Shown here in pieces: positions 24,072 through 31,918 of a DNA stretch of 64,000 bases (positions within the stretch are counted from its first letter, which is position 1; the number at the start of each line of letters is the position of its first letter). The notes under the pieces were generated by a model. That model was not told the origin of the DNA. It was given only the letters and a program-made list of their open reading frames with translations, and did no database searches. The stretch comes from Planctomycetota bacterium. GTDB taxonomy: Bacteria; Planctomycetota; UBA1135; GCA-002686595. A program made the position numbers and the translations under genes. The stretch lies in contig JAJDET010000163.1 of the NCBI GenBank assembly GCA_029259655.1, forward strand, positions 24,558 to 88,557. Direction: 5' to 3'.

Positions 24072-24113
24072 GCCTCGTGCGCCGCGGAGACGAGGGTGTC
24101 GCGCAGGCGGTGC
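24072..24113 (-). pseudogene. Fragment of a tyrosine recombinase gene
   Basis: Read on the minus strand this gives HRLRDTLVSAAHEA, the catalytic box of the recombinase at 17.4 kb (HRLRDTFASAAHEA), with two substitutions. The frame ends at a stop nine codons later and nothing recognisable precedes it beyond ten codons. It overlaps no intact gene and marks a lost integrase copy. Confidence 0.7.
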
Positions 24114-24131
24114 AAAGCGGCGGGCCGGGCC

Positions 24132-24482
24132 TCAGGTCGCCTCGGCGCGCAGCATCGTCAGGACCATCTTGAACCGGCTCGTCGCGCGCACCGCGTGCGG
24201 CACGTGGCCCGGCATCAGGACGACCTGACCTGCGCTCAGCCTCACGGCCTTGCCGCCGATCACGAACTCGCCCTCGCCGTCGATCAGCTGCACCAACGCG
24301 TCGAACGGGGCGGTGTGCTCGCTCAGCTCCTCGCCCTCGGCGAAGGCGAAGAGCGTCACCGTGCCCGCCGCGTTCTTCACGAGCACGCGGCTCACGACCG
24401 ACCCGTCGGCGTAGTCCACGAGCTGGGCCAGACCCTGTGCCTCGGCGGGAGCGAGACCGGCGCTTTGCTTGTTCGCAGTCAT
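24132..24482 (-). CDS. Small cupin-domain protein
   Basis: A 116-residue single-domain cupin: EHTAPFDALVQLIDGEGEF (first motif) and LSAGQVVLMPGHVPHAV (second motif) provide the metal-binding His and Glu positions. The ATG at 24482 gives the usual length; a longer in-frame start would run through the winged-helix relic. Proteins of this kind bind small molecules or act as sensors; the ligand is unknown. A divergent ArsR-SRPBCC pair starts 356 bp away. Confidence 0.82.
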   Translation of the reverse strand: MTANKQSAGLAPAEAQGLAQLVDYADGSVVSRVLVKNAAGTVTLFAFAEGEELSEHTAPFDALVQLIDGEGEFVIGGKAVRLSAGQVVLMPGHVPHAVRATSRFKMVLTMLRAEAT

Positions 24483-24532
24483 GGGCGAGAGGATACCGAG
24501 CGCACCTCGAATCGATCGGTGGGAGGCCACGC

Positions 24533-24649
24533 GGCGCCAGAGCTCCTCCTCGGTGCACGTCGCCCATCCGAAGCTCTCGCTCACTCCTCCCTCACCGGCT
24601 TTCCCGGCCGCCGTGCGATTGCCGAGCAGGGCTTCCAGGGGGACCTCCA
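24533..24649 (-). pseudogene. Deleted copy of the winged-helix regulator gene
   Basis: A 21-bp exact match, GGCGCCAGAGCTCCTCCTCGG, at 24533-24553 equals 16782-16802 downstream of the intact gene. The end of the coding sequence (GKPVRE, 24590s) then joins, in a different frame, to its start (LLGNRTAA, 24607-24649), so nearly the whole DNA-binding domain is gone. The joint falls in GC-rich sequence (TTCCCGGCCGCC) present at both borders. Confidence 0.65.
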
Positions 24650-24712
24650 CGCAATCCTCGCGGCCCCGCACCGGAAAGATCGCCAATCAACCTCGTTTGG
24701 CCCAAAGTCGGC

Positions 24713-24742
24713 CCAGAATCGCTCGAAACGAGCCCATTTCAG
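24713..24742. repeat. Dispersed repeat, copy B
   Basis: CCAGAATCGCTC followed after 4 bp by CGAGCCCATTTC, matching 17292-17320. As in copy A it lies upstream of the (here deleted) winged-helix gene, showing that the duplicated block was larger than the gene. Confidence 0.5.
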
Positions 24743-24802
24743 AACAAGAGCGCCTACCCCATCCGTCCCATCGAAGGGGGCCGTTTCAGCTTCCTTGGGG
24801 CC

Positions 24803-24822
24803 TTGACAATAATTTTTGTCAA
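24803..24822 (+). promoter_or_regulatory. Palindromic operator/promoter of the ArsR-like gene
   Basis: TTGACAA at 24803-24809 and TTGTCAA at 24816-24822 are perfect 7-bp inverted arms around TAATTT. The left arm doubles as a consensus -35 (TTGACA). The start codon is 15 bp further on. ArsR regulators typically repress their own operon from such a site. Confidence 0.65.
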
Positions 24823-24837
24823 TGCTCTCATCCCTCC

Positions 24838-25422
24838 GTGCTGGACATCGAAACCGTCGAGGACCCCGCCGCGGCCGCTGCGCTGATGGACCCGCTCCGG
24901 GCTCGGATCCTCTCCGAGCTAACCGAGCCACGCTCGGCCGCGACCCTGGCTCAGTTGGTCGGGTTGCCGCGTCAGAAGGTGAACTACCACCTGCGCGCGC
25001 TCGAGGAACGTGGGCTCGCCCGCGTGGCGGAGGAGCGCAAGTGGGGCGGGATCACCGAGCGACGACTGGTGGCTACGGCTGCCTCGTACGTCGTGTCGCC
25101 CGACGCCCTCGGGCCGGTGGCGAGCGATCCCGATCGCACCGCCGACCGGCTGTCGGCCGGCTACCTGATCGCTCTCGCGGCGCGGGCCGTGCGCGAGGTC
25201 GGGCGGTTGGTGCGGCGGGCGCGCGCAGAGAAGAAGCACCTCGCGACCCTGTCCCTCGACACCGAAGTGAACTTCGCCACACCGGCCGATCGCTCGGCTT
25301 TCACCCAGGAGCTCGGCGAGGCGATCACGAACCTCGTCGCCCGTTACCACGACCCATTGGCGTCGGACGGCCGCGTGCACCGCTTGGTCGTCCTCGCCCA
25401 TCCGATCGAGGAAAAACCATGA
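24838..25422 (+). CDS. ArsR-family winged-helix regulator
   Basis: A 194-residue protein starting at GTG 24838, directly behind the palindromic operator. The N-terminal domain is a helix-turn-helix: LMDPLRARILSELTEPRSA, LVGLPRQKVNYHLRALEERGL, then a wing with GGITERRL. The C-terminal part is helical (AARAVREVGRLVRRARAEKK) and could mediate dimerisation. No metal-binding Cys. The stop overlaps the next start (ATGA). ArsR genes coupled to SRPBCC/AHSA1 genes are a widespread pair. Confidence 0.85.
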   Translation: MLDIETVEDPAAAAALMDPLRARILSELTEPRSAATLAQLVGLPRQKVNYHLRALEERGLARVAEERKWGGITERRLVATAASYVVSPDALGPVASDPDRTADRLSAGYLIALAARAVREVGRLVRRARAEKKHLATLSLDTEVNFATPADRSAFTQELGEAITNLVARYHDPLASDGRVHRLVVLAHPIEEKP

Positions 25423-26237
25423 GCATCGACAAGGACGACAAAGGCCGGCCCCGCGTGGAGACGGAGGTCGAGATTCAGGCCTCGCCCGAGGCTGTCTGGA
25501 AGGCCATCGCAACCGGGCCCGGGGTCAAGTCCTGGTTCATGGCGATGGAGACGGAGTTCGACGAGCGCGTAGGCGGAGAGGTCCGCACGAAGATGGGCGA
25601 CGAGATGGTGCCCATCGCGAAGCTCACGGCCTGGGATCCGCCCAAGCACTTCGCCACCGAGGGAGACAACGCCTTCGGCCCGGGGTCGCCGAAGATCGCG
25701 TACGAATGGACCATCGAGGCGAAGGGAGGAGGCAAGTGCGTCTTGCGGCTCGTGCAGACGCTCTTCACCGAAGACGACTCGTGGGATACGCAGGTCGGGG
25801 ACACCGAAGCCGGTTGGCCTTCATTCTTTCACGTGCTGCGCAACTACGTCGAGCGCCACGCCGAAGAGCCGAGCGGTGTCGTCCAAGCCATGGGCCCGGT
25901 GCCGGGCTCGAAGGACGAAGCGTTCGAGCGCCTCACAGCCGCACTGGGCATGGGAAAGATCGCGAAGGGAGCGTCCGTCGATTGCAACGTGGACGGCGTC
26001 CCGGCCTTCTCCGGTGAGATCGAAGACGTCGTCCGCGGCCGCAGCAACCGGATCATGATTCGCCTCGAGCAACCATTCGCCGGTACGGGCTGGATCGGCG
26101 TGGGACCGATCGGGGGCAACATGACCGCGATCGTCACGCTGTACCTCTACGGCGAAGGTGCTGCCGAAGCGAGCGCGCGCGACAACGCGCAGCTCACGGG
26201 TTGGCTGCAGGCGCACGGCGAGACCGTGCCGTCGTAG
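25419..26237 (+). CDS. SRPBCC (AHSA1-type) protein
   Basis: A 272-residue protein coupled to the ArsR gene by ATGA. Residues about 10-150 are a START-like SRPBCC domain (VEIQASPEAVWKAI, GPGVKSWFM, VAKLTAWDPPKHFA, then the closing helix WPSFFHVLRNYV). The C-terminal 110 residues form a second, shorter domain without a clear match. SRPBCC proteins enclose hydrophobic ligands; here the ligand is unknown and regulation by the ArsR partner is inferred from the shared operon. Confidence 0.85.
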   Translation: MSIDKDDKGRPRVETEVEIQASPEAVWKAIATGPGVKSWFMAMETEFDERVGGEVRTKMGDEMVPIAKLTAWDPPKHFATEGDNAFGPGSPKIAYEWTIEAKGGGKCVLRLVQTLFTEDDSWDTQVGDTEAGWPSFFHVLRNYVERHAEEPSGVVQAMGPVPGSKDEAFERLTAALGMGKIAKGASVDCNVDGVPAFSGEIEDVVRGRSNRIMIRLEQPFAGTGWIGVGPIGGNMTAIVTLYLYGEGAAEASARDNAQLTGWLQAHGETVPS

Positions 26238-26383
26238 AGTGAGATCGAGACCCCGGCTCCCTTGCGGCAGGCCCTGGTGGAGGCTCTGGCCCGATGAAGG
26301 ACCGCGTGCCTGGCTCGAGTAGTGTCTGCCTCAACCGAAGAACGTCGGTTCAGCGCGTACCCAACAGTGTCTGCTGTCTACGG

Positions 26384-26592
26384 GCTCTAGCCCGCATCCC
26401 TCACGGGGTCGTGAGCCAGAACGCCTCGAGTCGGTTCCTGCTGGTGCTTTGCGCGTGCCGGCCCCGCAGTCGACCTTGAACAGGTCGTCGAGGACGCCGG
26501 TGCGCGAAAAGTGCCGGCAGGAGCCGAGAGGCCGGCGCAGCCGGCCGTTCGTGGTGTTCTGGCCGCGAACCCGTGAGGGATGCGGGCTAGCA
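26384..26592. repeat. Inverted-repeat element (MITE/REP-like)
   Basis: About 37 bp at 26389-26425, including TAGCCCGCATCCCTCACGGG, are repeated in inverted orientation at 26553-26590 (CCGTGAGGGATGCGGGCTA); the arms continue with CCAGAAC/GTTCTGG. The roughly 125 bp between contain smaller GC-rich hairpins and no gene. It fills most of the 434 bp between the SRPBCC stop and the metalloprotease stop. It could be a non-autonomous mobile element or a terminator-like structural repeat; no target-site duplication is obvious. Confidence 0.55.
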
Positions 26593-26671
26593 CCCGCCCC
26601 TACGGAATACGCTCGCCATTCACCTCGCCTCGGCCGACTCCCGCGTGGTCCGGCTCCAACGGTCTCTACCT

Positions 26672-28483
26672 CTACGGGCAGGGGTTGAGGTCATCGCAGC
26701 GGTACGGCGCCTGGAAGGCGCGGATGAAATTGCAGGACAGCGGGCTCGAGTCCACCGGGAGCCCGTTCTCGAAGACGACGAGTTGAAGGTAGAAAGCCGA
26801 GCACGCCGCAGTCGGATGCTCGAACGACCAGTCGGGCCCGGACGGCGGATACTCGGCGATTCCCAGAGAATCAGAATCAGGAGGCAGGAGGTCGTTCTCC
26901 GTGAGGACCGTCGGATTCTCGAGCATGACGACTCCGTTCTGGATCTCGACGTTCGAGCTCCTCGAGTAGAGGAGCTTCACGTGCGCCCCGATCGGTCCGC
27001 AGTACGTCCAGCGATAGGTGTGTTCGGGAAAGTAATCCGTATAGATGAAGTCCGTCTGATCGAGCACGCGTGGTGCGCACTCGACGAACTCGAACGTGGC
27101 CGACGAGGGGCCTCCGGCGCCCTCCGTCACAACCGTTCCGGTCCCGATGAACGTCCCCGGCGGAGCCGTGAACTCGATCGTGGAATCATCCACCAGGGTG
27201 AAGTCGAGAACGTCGAGGACCACACCTTCCCAATCGATCGTCAGGACCTGATCCAAGTTGCTTCCGACGAGCTGCACGGTGGAACCACCGATGACCTCGA
27301 CCTCGTTCGGAGAGACGGTGAATGAGGGGGGGCCGCTCGACGCGGCCGAGGTCAGACATCCAGCCGCCAAGGCGATCGAAATGCGATTCGCGATCCTGCC
27401 TTGATTCAGCGGACTGAACGTCCACGTGATGAACCCACAGGAGGGATTGCACATGACTCCACAGTCCGGCTCGACGATGGAGCAGTTGCCAGGGCCAGTC
27501 AGGTTGTTGCAGTGGCAAGCGCCCATGTTGTGTCCGAGCTCGTGCACCATGTTGAGGAAGCGGGTGTCTCGCTCCAGCGTGACGCTGCGCGCCGTCTGTG
27601 AGCAGATCCGATCGAAGGCTTGCCCGAACGGCTGAAGGGCGAGTACCCGCCCCGTGAACAGGTGAACCACGTCTCGCTGGACGTCGAAGAAGGGTGCGCC
27701 AAGCACGCACCACTGGTCCTTCAGCGCGCTGAGGAGAGCGCCAGTAGTCTGCGGACTCGAATAGGGACCGGGAACCTCGCGAATCTCGTACTCTCCCACT
27801 TCGAACACCATCCCGAAGTAGTACTCGTAGATCGCGTTCACACGGTTCACCAAGGCCTCCACAGCTGCGACGACCCCGGCTTCGGTAGAGCCCGAATCCA
27901 GGTAGAACTCGTGGTCGGCGTCGAAGGCGAGCTCGACGACGTGCACGCTGGAGGAGGAGGAGGACTTCGGAACTTCCTCGATTCCGGCATGTCCTCCCAG
28001 TGGGGTCTCGTCCATCCTCCGTTCCGCGGAGGCGCGCGATACCGCGTGGCGAATCCCGCGTTCGTCCGCTCTCGTCCAGCTCGGGTCGATGAGGTACCCC
28101 GTGTCGGAGGGACCGCCGATGATCATGAGTTCCACGCCGTCGTCACCCAGAGTGGCCGCGGCGATGGAACCCTCCCACCCCTTCACGGTTCCTCGGTACG
28201 TGTTCACGGGATGCGACACCTTCGAGTGCTGCTCTCTCGTCGCACGCTTGAAACGAGTGGATCGCAGAGACCTCTTCTCGAGCACTAGGGTTCGCACCTC
28301 ACCATCGAGAACGACCTCCAGCTCGAACCGGTTGGGGCGACCGCCGGGAAGGAACAAGTCCTGGTGCAGCGCCGCCTCGGCAAACGAACCGTCGCCTCGA
28401 TCCTGCACCCCCGGCGCGAGGAAGAGGGGGCCGAGGATCGCCAAACAAACTGCAGTTCCCGAGAGAGTCGGCACGGGGATCAT
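26672..28483 (-). CDS. Secreted reprolysin-like zinc metalloprotease with IPT/TIG domain
   Basis: A 603-residue protein with a signal-like N-terminus (GTAVCLAILGPLFLAPG). A pro-region is followed by a metzincin catalytic domain: MVHELGHNMGACHC gives the HExxHxxGxxH zinc site and GVMCNPSC is the Met-turn. Many Cys around it (CNNLTGPGNC, CGVMC) suggest disulphides, hence an extracellular enzyme. A domain beginning PPSFTVSPNEVEVIGGSTVQL is IPT/TIG-like. The last 120 residues are unassigned. The nearest family is M12B/peptidyl-Asp metalloendopeptidase. It stands alone in its orientation group. Confidence 0.85.
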   Translation of the reverse strand: MIPVPTLSGTAVCLAILGPLFLAPGVQDRGDGSFAEAALHQDLFLPGGRPNRFELEVVLDGEVRTLVLEKRSLRSTRFKRATREQHSKVSHPVNTYRGTVKGWEGSIAAATLGDDGVELMIIGGPSDTGYLIDPSWTRADERGIRHAVSRASAERRMDETPLGGHAGIEEVPKSSSSSSVHVVELAFDADHEFYLDSGSTEAGVVAAVEALVNRVNAIYEYYFGMVFEVGEYEIREVPGPYSSPQTTGALLSALKDQWCVLGAPFFDVQRDVVHLFTGRVLALQPFGQAFDRICSQTARSVTLERDTRFLNMVHELGHNMGACHCNNLTGPGNCSIVEPDCGVMCNPSCGFITWTFSPLNQGRIANRISIALAAGCLTSAASSGPPSFTVSPNEVEVIGGSTVQLVGSNLDQVLTIDWEGVVLDVLDFTLVDDSTIEFTAPPGTFIGTGTVVTEGAGGPSSATFEFVECAPRVLDQTDFIYTDYFPEHTYRWTYCGPIGAHVKLLYSRSSNVEIQNGVVMLENPTVLTENDLLPPDSDSLGIAEYPPSGPDWSFEHPTAACSAFYLQLVVFENGLPVDSSPLSCNFIRAFQAPYRCDDLNPCP

Positions 28484-28696
28484 GATCGATGACCTTTCTT
28501 TGCTTGGGATCGGGGCTCCCTCGAACCGTTTGGGGGCAGAAGACCGGTTCTCGCAAATGACGAGAAAGTTCTCAGGGGACCGGAAAACCTGCTGGACTCG
28601 AGCTGCGCCGGGTCCATTCCCACGCGGATCGGCTCAGAACCGCGATACCGGAGTCATTCGGCGAAGAACCGGTTGCGCCTTGGCGCATGGACGCGG

Positions 28697-29614
28697 TCAG
28701 TGCGCGCCGCTCCACTGCTCCCCGGCCGGCACGTCGAAGGAGAACGTGTTCGACCTCGGCGGGATCGAGCACGTGCCGTACGCGGTGAAAGCGCACGGCG
28801 GGCTGTAGGCGCGGTTGAAGTCGAGGATGACGGTCTCCCCGTCGAGCGACGGCTCGACGTAGAGGTAGCGCCCGACAGGGTAGGTCTCGCCGCCGTTCGT
28901 CGCGTCGGCGAAGCGCAGGTACGAGCCTCCGCTCCCGCTCGCCAGGAGCACGGCGTCCACCTGCTCGCCGTCGCGTTCGAAACGCGCACGCCCCGCGGCC
29001 TCGCTCTCCGCGCGCACGCCGATGACGGTGTCGAGCCCGACCATCTCGCCCTCGAGCGCGGGGACGAACTCGGCGACGATGCGCCAGGCCTCGTCGGCGG
29101 GATAGCGCTCGATACCCTCGAACCCGATCCGCGTCGGGGCCGCGGCGTCCTTCATCCGGAGCGCGGGCCTGCCGCCGCGCACGACGACGTGGAAGCGCAC
29201 GTCGCCGAGCACGAGGACCGTCGGACTCCCGTCCGCGTCCGTGTGCAGGACGCCGTCCGCGGGCACGCCCTCGACGGGGACGCCGTCGACCGGCTCGAAG
29301 CGGATCCCGTCGTCGCCGACGACGATCGTCCCCACGTGATCGGCCGGGAGCCCGTCGTAGGAGACCTCGGCGTCCGACCCACGCCCCACGCGGTTGGGAC
29401 CGGGATCGAGCCACTCGAGCGCGACGAGCGAGAGCCAGCCGTCCGGAGCCCTGAGCTTCTCGAGGCGCTCCGCGTGCCACGCGTCGGTGCGAGCGACGAA
29501 GTCGGGTGACGCCTCGCTCGCCCGGCCGCTCGACGCGGCGGCGTCGTGCCGGCAGGCCGAAAGGCCGACGAGAACGAGGAGGCCGGCGGCGCAGGCGAGG
29601 AGGCGGGTACCCAT
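28697..29614 (-). CDS. DUF1684 lipoprotein
   Basis: A 305-residue protein with a lipobox (GLLVLVGLSAC) and the DUF1684 landmarks: WHAERLEKLRAPDGWLSLVA with LEWLDPGPNRVGRGSD after it, and near the C-terminus LDFNRAYSPPCAFTAYGTC followed by PPRSNTFSFDVPAGE. The family is widespread and its function is unknown; the conserved C-terminal Cys-containing segment may bind something. Membrane-anchored by lipidation is inferred from the lipobox. Confidence 0.88.
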   Translation of the reverse strand: MGTRLLACAAGLLVLVGLSACRHDAAASSGRASEASPDFVARTDAWHAERLEKLRAPDGWLSLVALEWLDPGPNRVGRGSDAEVSYDGLPADHVGTIVVGDDGIRFEPVDGVPVEGVPADGVLHTDADGSPTVLVLGDVRFHVVVRGGRPALRMKDAAAPTRIGFEGIERYPADEAWRIVAEFVPALEGEMVGLDTVIGVRAESEAAGRARFERDGEQVDAVLLASGSGGSYLRFADATNGGETYPVGRYLYVEPSLDGETVILDFNRAYSPPCAFTAYGTCSIPPRSNTFSFDVPAGEQWSGAH

Positions 29615-29647
29615 GCGCGCCAGTCTACGGGTGATCCGGAACCAGGC

Positions 29648-31753
29648 TCACTTCGACACGATCACCCGATCCCCCGCGAGGATCCCCAGCCCGAGGAGCG
29701 CCCGGTACTCCGATGAGAAGGCGAACGCCTGCCCCGTGCCTTGCTGCACGGCGAGGCCGTCGAGCCCCTCGACCGAGAGCCCCGAGCCCTTCGCCGCGCC
29801 GGCGCGGACCTGACGGGCACCGGTCTGGAGGCTGACGGAGAGGACCTGGTCGAGCTCCGTGTCGAGCACGAGGGCCACGTTGTAGTAGGTGTCGATCGCC
29901 ATGTCCTGTGCGCTCAGGAACGGCACGCCGCCGTCGGAGCCCTGCGTCACGAGGGTGCGATCGCCGCTCTCGATGTCGATCGCGACGACCTGGGCGACGC
30001 CTAACCTCGTACCCGACGCGAGCAGCCTCCCGTTGTCGGCGTCGAAGATCAGGTCGTTGACCGAACCGAGCGAGGGACCCGCGTTGGCCGACGAGGAGAG
30101 CAGCGTCGTGTCGCCCTCTCCGACGAGCGAGAGGTAGATGTCGATCGAGTTCGAGTCGAGCGTGACGAGGAGATCCTCCGTCCGCTCCGCGTCCGGATCG
30201 GACGGGACGAACGCGAGGTGGAGAGGAGACCTGGGACCGATCTCACCGGGCTCCACGCCCTCCAGGAAGAGGCTGCGCGCGCCCGTGACGAGGTCGACCT
30301 CCACGACCGCATCCAGCAGGAGGTCCGTCACCCACGCATGCCCACCCTCCGGATCGGCGGCCAGGTCGATCGGGAAGTCGAAGTCCGGACCGGAGCCCAC
30401 GCCGACCCCCGAGAGGAGCGTGCGGTTCCCCGTCGCCGGATCGATCGAGATCACGCCCATGAGCGACCTCGTCCGTTCCAGCGCCAGGACGTCGCTCGCG
30501 CGCGCCGCGAGCTCCGTGATGCTCGACAGCCGCGGGCCCCTTCCGCGGGCGTTCGACAGGAGGGGCTCGCTCGCGCCGGTGGCGACGTCGACGGCGACGA
30601 TGGCGGAGCCCTGCACGTCGGTGACGAGCGCGCGCTCGCCGCCCGGCTCGAGCAGGAGCCCGAACGGCGTGGTCAGGCCCGTCTGGGCCGCGGACGCGAC
30701 CGGACTCCGGTCGCCGTTCGCGGGATCCACGCGGATCACGTCCCCGTCGTCCGTCAGGACGAGGAACTCACCCGTCACCGGATCGCGGTCGAGCGAGGCG
30801 CCGGTCGGGTAGGGCATCCCGCTCCCCGTGCTCGCGTCGGAGATCGTCTTGCGCGTCCCGAAGAGCGAGTCCACCTCGAGCAGCCGCTCGTTGCCCAGGA
30901 CGTAGATCCGATCGGCGTTCCCGTCGACGACGAGGTCCTGGGGAAGCGCGAACGAAGGCCCCTGCCCCGCGTTGCTCTCGAGCGAGATCGGCGCCGTGGC
31001 GCCGGAGTCCGGATCCATGACGTGGAGGCTGTCGAACGTCAGCACCCAGAGGTCGCCGGAGCCGCGGTGGAACGCCAGCCCGGCCCCGTTGGCGAGGAAG
31101 GATTCGCTCGTCCCGATGGAGGAGCGGTCACCGGTCAGGGGATCGACCTCGACGACGATGGCGGCGCCGGGGTCGAGCACGAAGTAGCGGTCGAACAGGG
31201 AATCGTAGGCGACGTCCACCGGCCGCTCGAACAGCGGCCCCGTTCCGCGATCGTCGCCGCTGACGGTCACGACCGAGCCCGTGTCCGGGTCCATGGCGCA
31301 CACCGCTCCCGAGGAGATGTCGGCGAAGAGGACGACGCCCCGCTTCGTGTCGAGCTCCATGCGAGCCGGCTCGCGCGGCACGACGGCCACGCGCTCGACC
31401 TCGGCGACGGCCGCGAGCGGGAAGACGTCGCCGTTCTCGTCCTCGACCTCGACGACGAGCTCGTTCTTCCCCACGGACAGGGGAACCGTGACGGACCAGT
31501 TGTCGAAGACGGCGACGGCGAAGGCCGGAACACCGTTCACGCGCAGCCCGGTGATCAGCGGCCTGCCCGGGCGGGCGACTCCGGAGACGGTGATCGAGTC
31601 GGCGTCGGTCCGGGTTCCCGAGATCGGGTAACCGATGGTGGCCAGGGGCGGGGCGTCGTCGCCGCCGCCGCCGCCGCCACCGCACGCGGCCAGGGCCAGG
31701 AGGGTCGCGACGAACGAGAGCCGGAGGGGCCGAGCGGAATCGGGGAGCTTCAT
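29648..31753 (-). CDS. Beta-propeller lipoprotein
   Basis: A 701-residue protein with a clear lipobox (FVATLLALAAC) followed by seven Gly, the usual lipoprotein linker. An Ig-like segment (TVSGVARPGRPLITGLRVNG) comes first, then about ten repeats of an NHL/YVTN-like blade (for example VDPLTGDRSSIG, IDPATGNRTLLSG, VDLVTGARSLFLEG). The frame runs on another 2.5 kb upstream, but that part is antisense to the kinase gene; the ATG at 31753 before the lipobox is the real start. A surface binding or scaffold role is likely. Divergent from the kinase at 31919. Confidence 0.82.
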   Translation of the reverse strand: MKLPDSARPLRLSFVATLLALAACGGGGGGGDDAPPLATIGYPISGTRTDADSITVSGVARPGRPLITGLRVNGVPAFAVAVFDNWSVTVPLSVGKNELVVEVEDENGDVFPLAAVAEVERVAVVPREPARMELDTKRGVVLFADISSGAVCAMDPDTGSVVTVSGDDRGTGPLFERPVDVAYDSLFDRYFVLDPGAAIVVEVDPLTGDRSSIGTSESFLANGAGLAFHRGSGDLWVLTFDSLHVMDPDSGATAPISLESNAGQGPSFALPQDLVVDGNADRIYVLGNERLLEVDSLFGTRKTISDASTGSGMPYPTGASLDRDPVTGEFLVLTDDGDVIRVDPANGDRSPVASAAQTGLTTPFGLLLEPGGERALVTDVQGSAIVAVDVATGASEPLLSNARGRGPRLSSITELAARASDVLALERTRSLMGVISIDPATGNRTLLSGVGVGSGPDFDFPIDLAADPEGGHAWVTDLLLDAVVEVDLVTGARSLFLEGVEPGEIGPRSPLHLAFVPSDPDAERTEDLLVTLDSNSIDIYLSLVGEGDTTLLSSSANAGPSLGSVNDLIFDADNGRLLASGTRLGVAQVVAIDIESGDRTLVTQGSDGGVPFLSAQDMAIDTYYNVALVLDTELDQVLSVSLQTGARQVRAGAAKGSGLSVEGLDGLAVQQGTGQAFAFSSEYRALLGLGILAGDRVIVSK

Positions 31754-31918
31754 GGGGGACTCCTGGGAGCCGGTTGGAGAGGGTTCCGCCCCTGCCAACG
31801 CATTCCCCGACCCGGCTCCGACAGGAATCCCCGCGGACGCCCGGCTCGTCCCCCTCGCCGAACCGGCATGAAACGCTCCTTCTGGCACAATGCCGGCCGC
31901 TCGACCGGGCGCGGCTTC

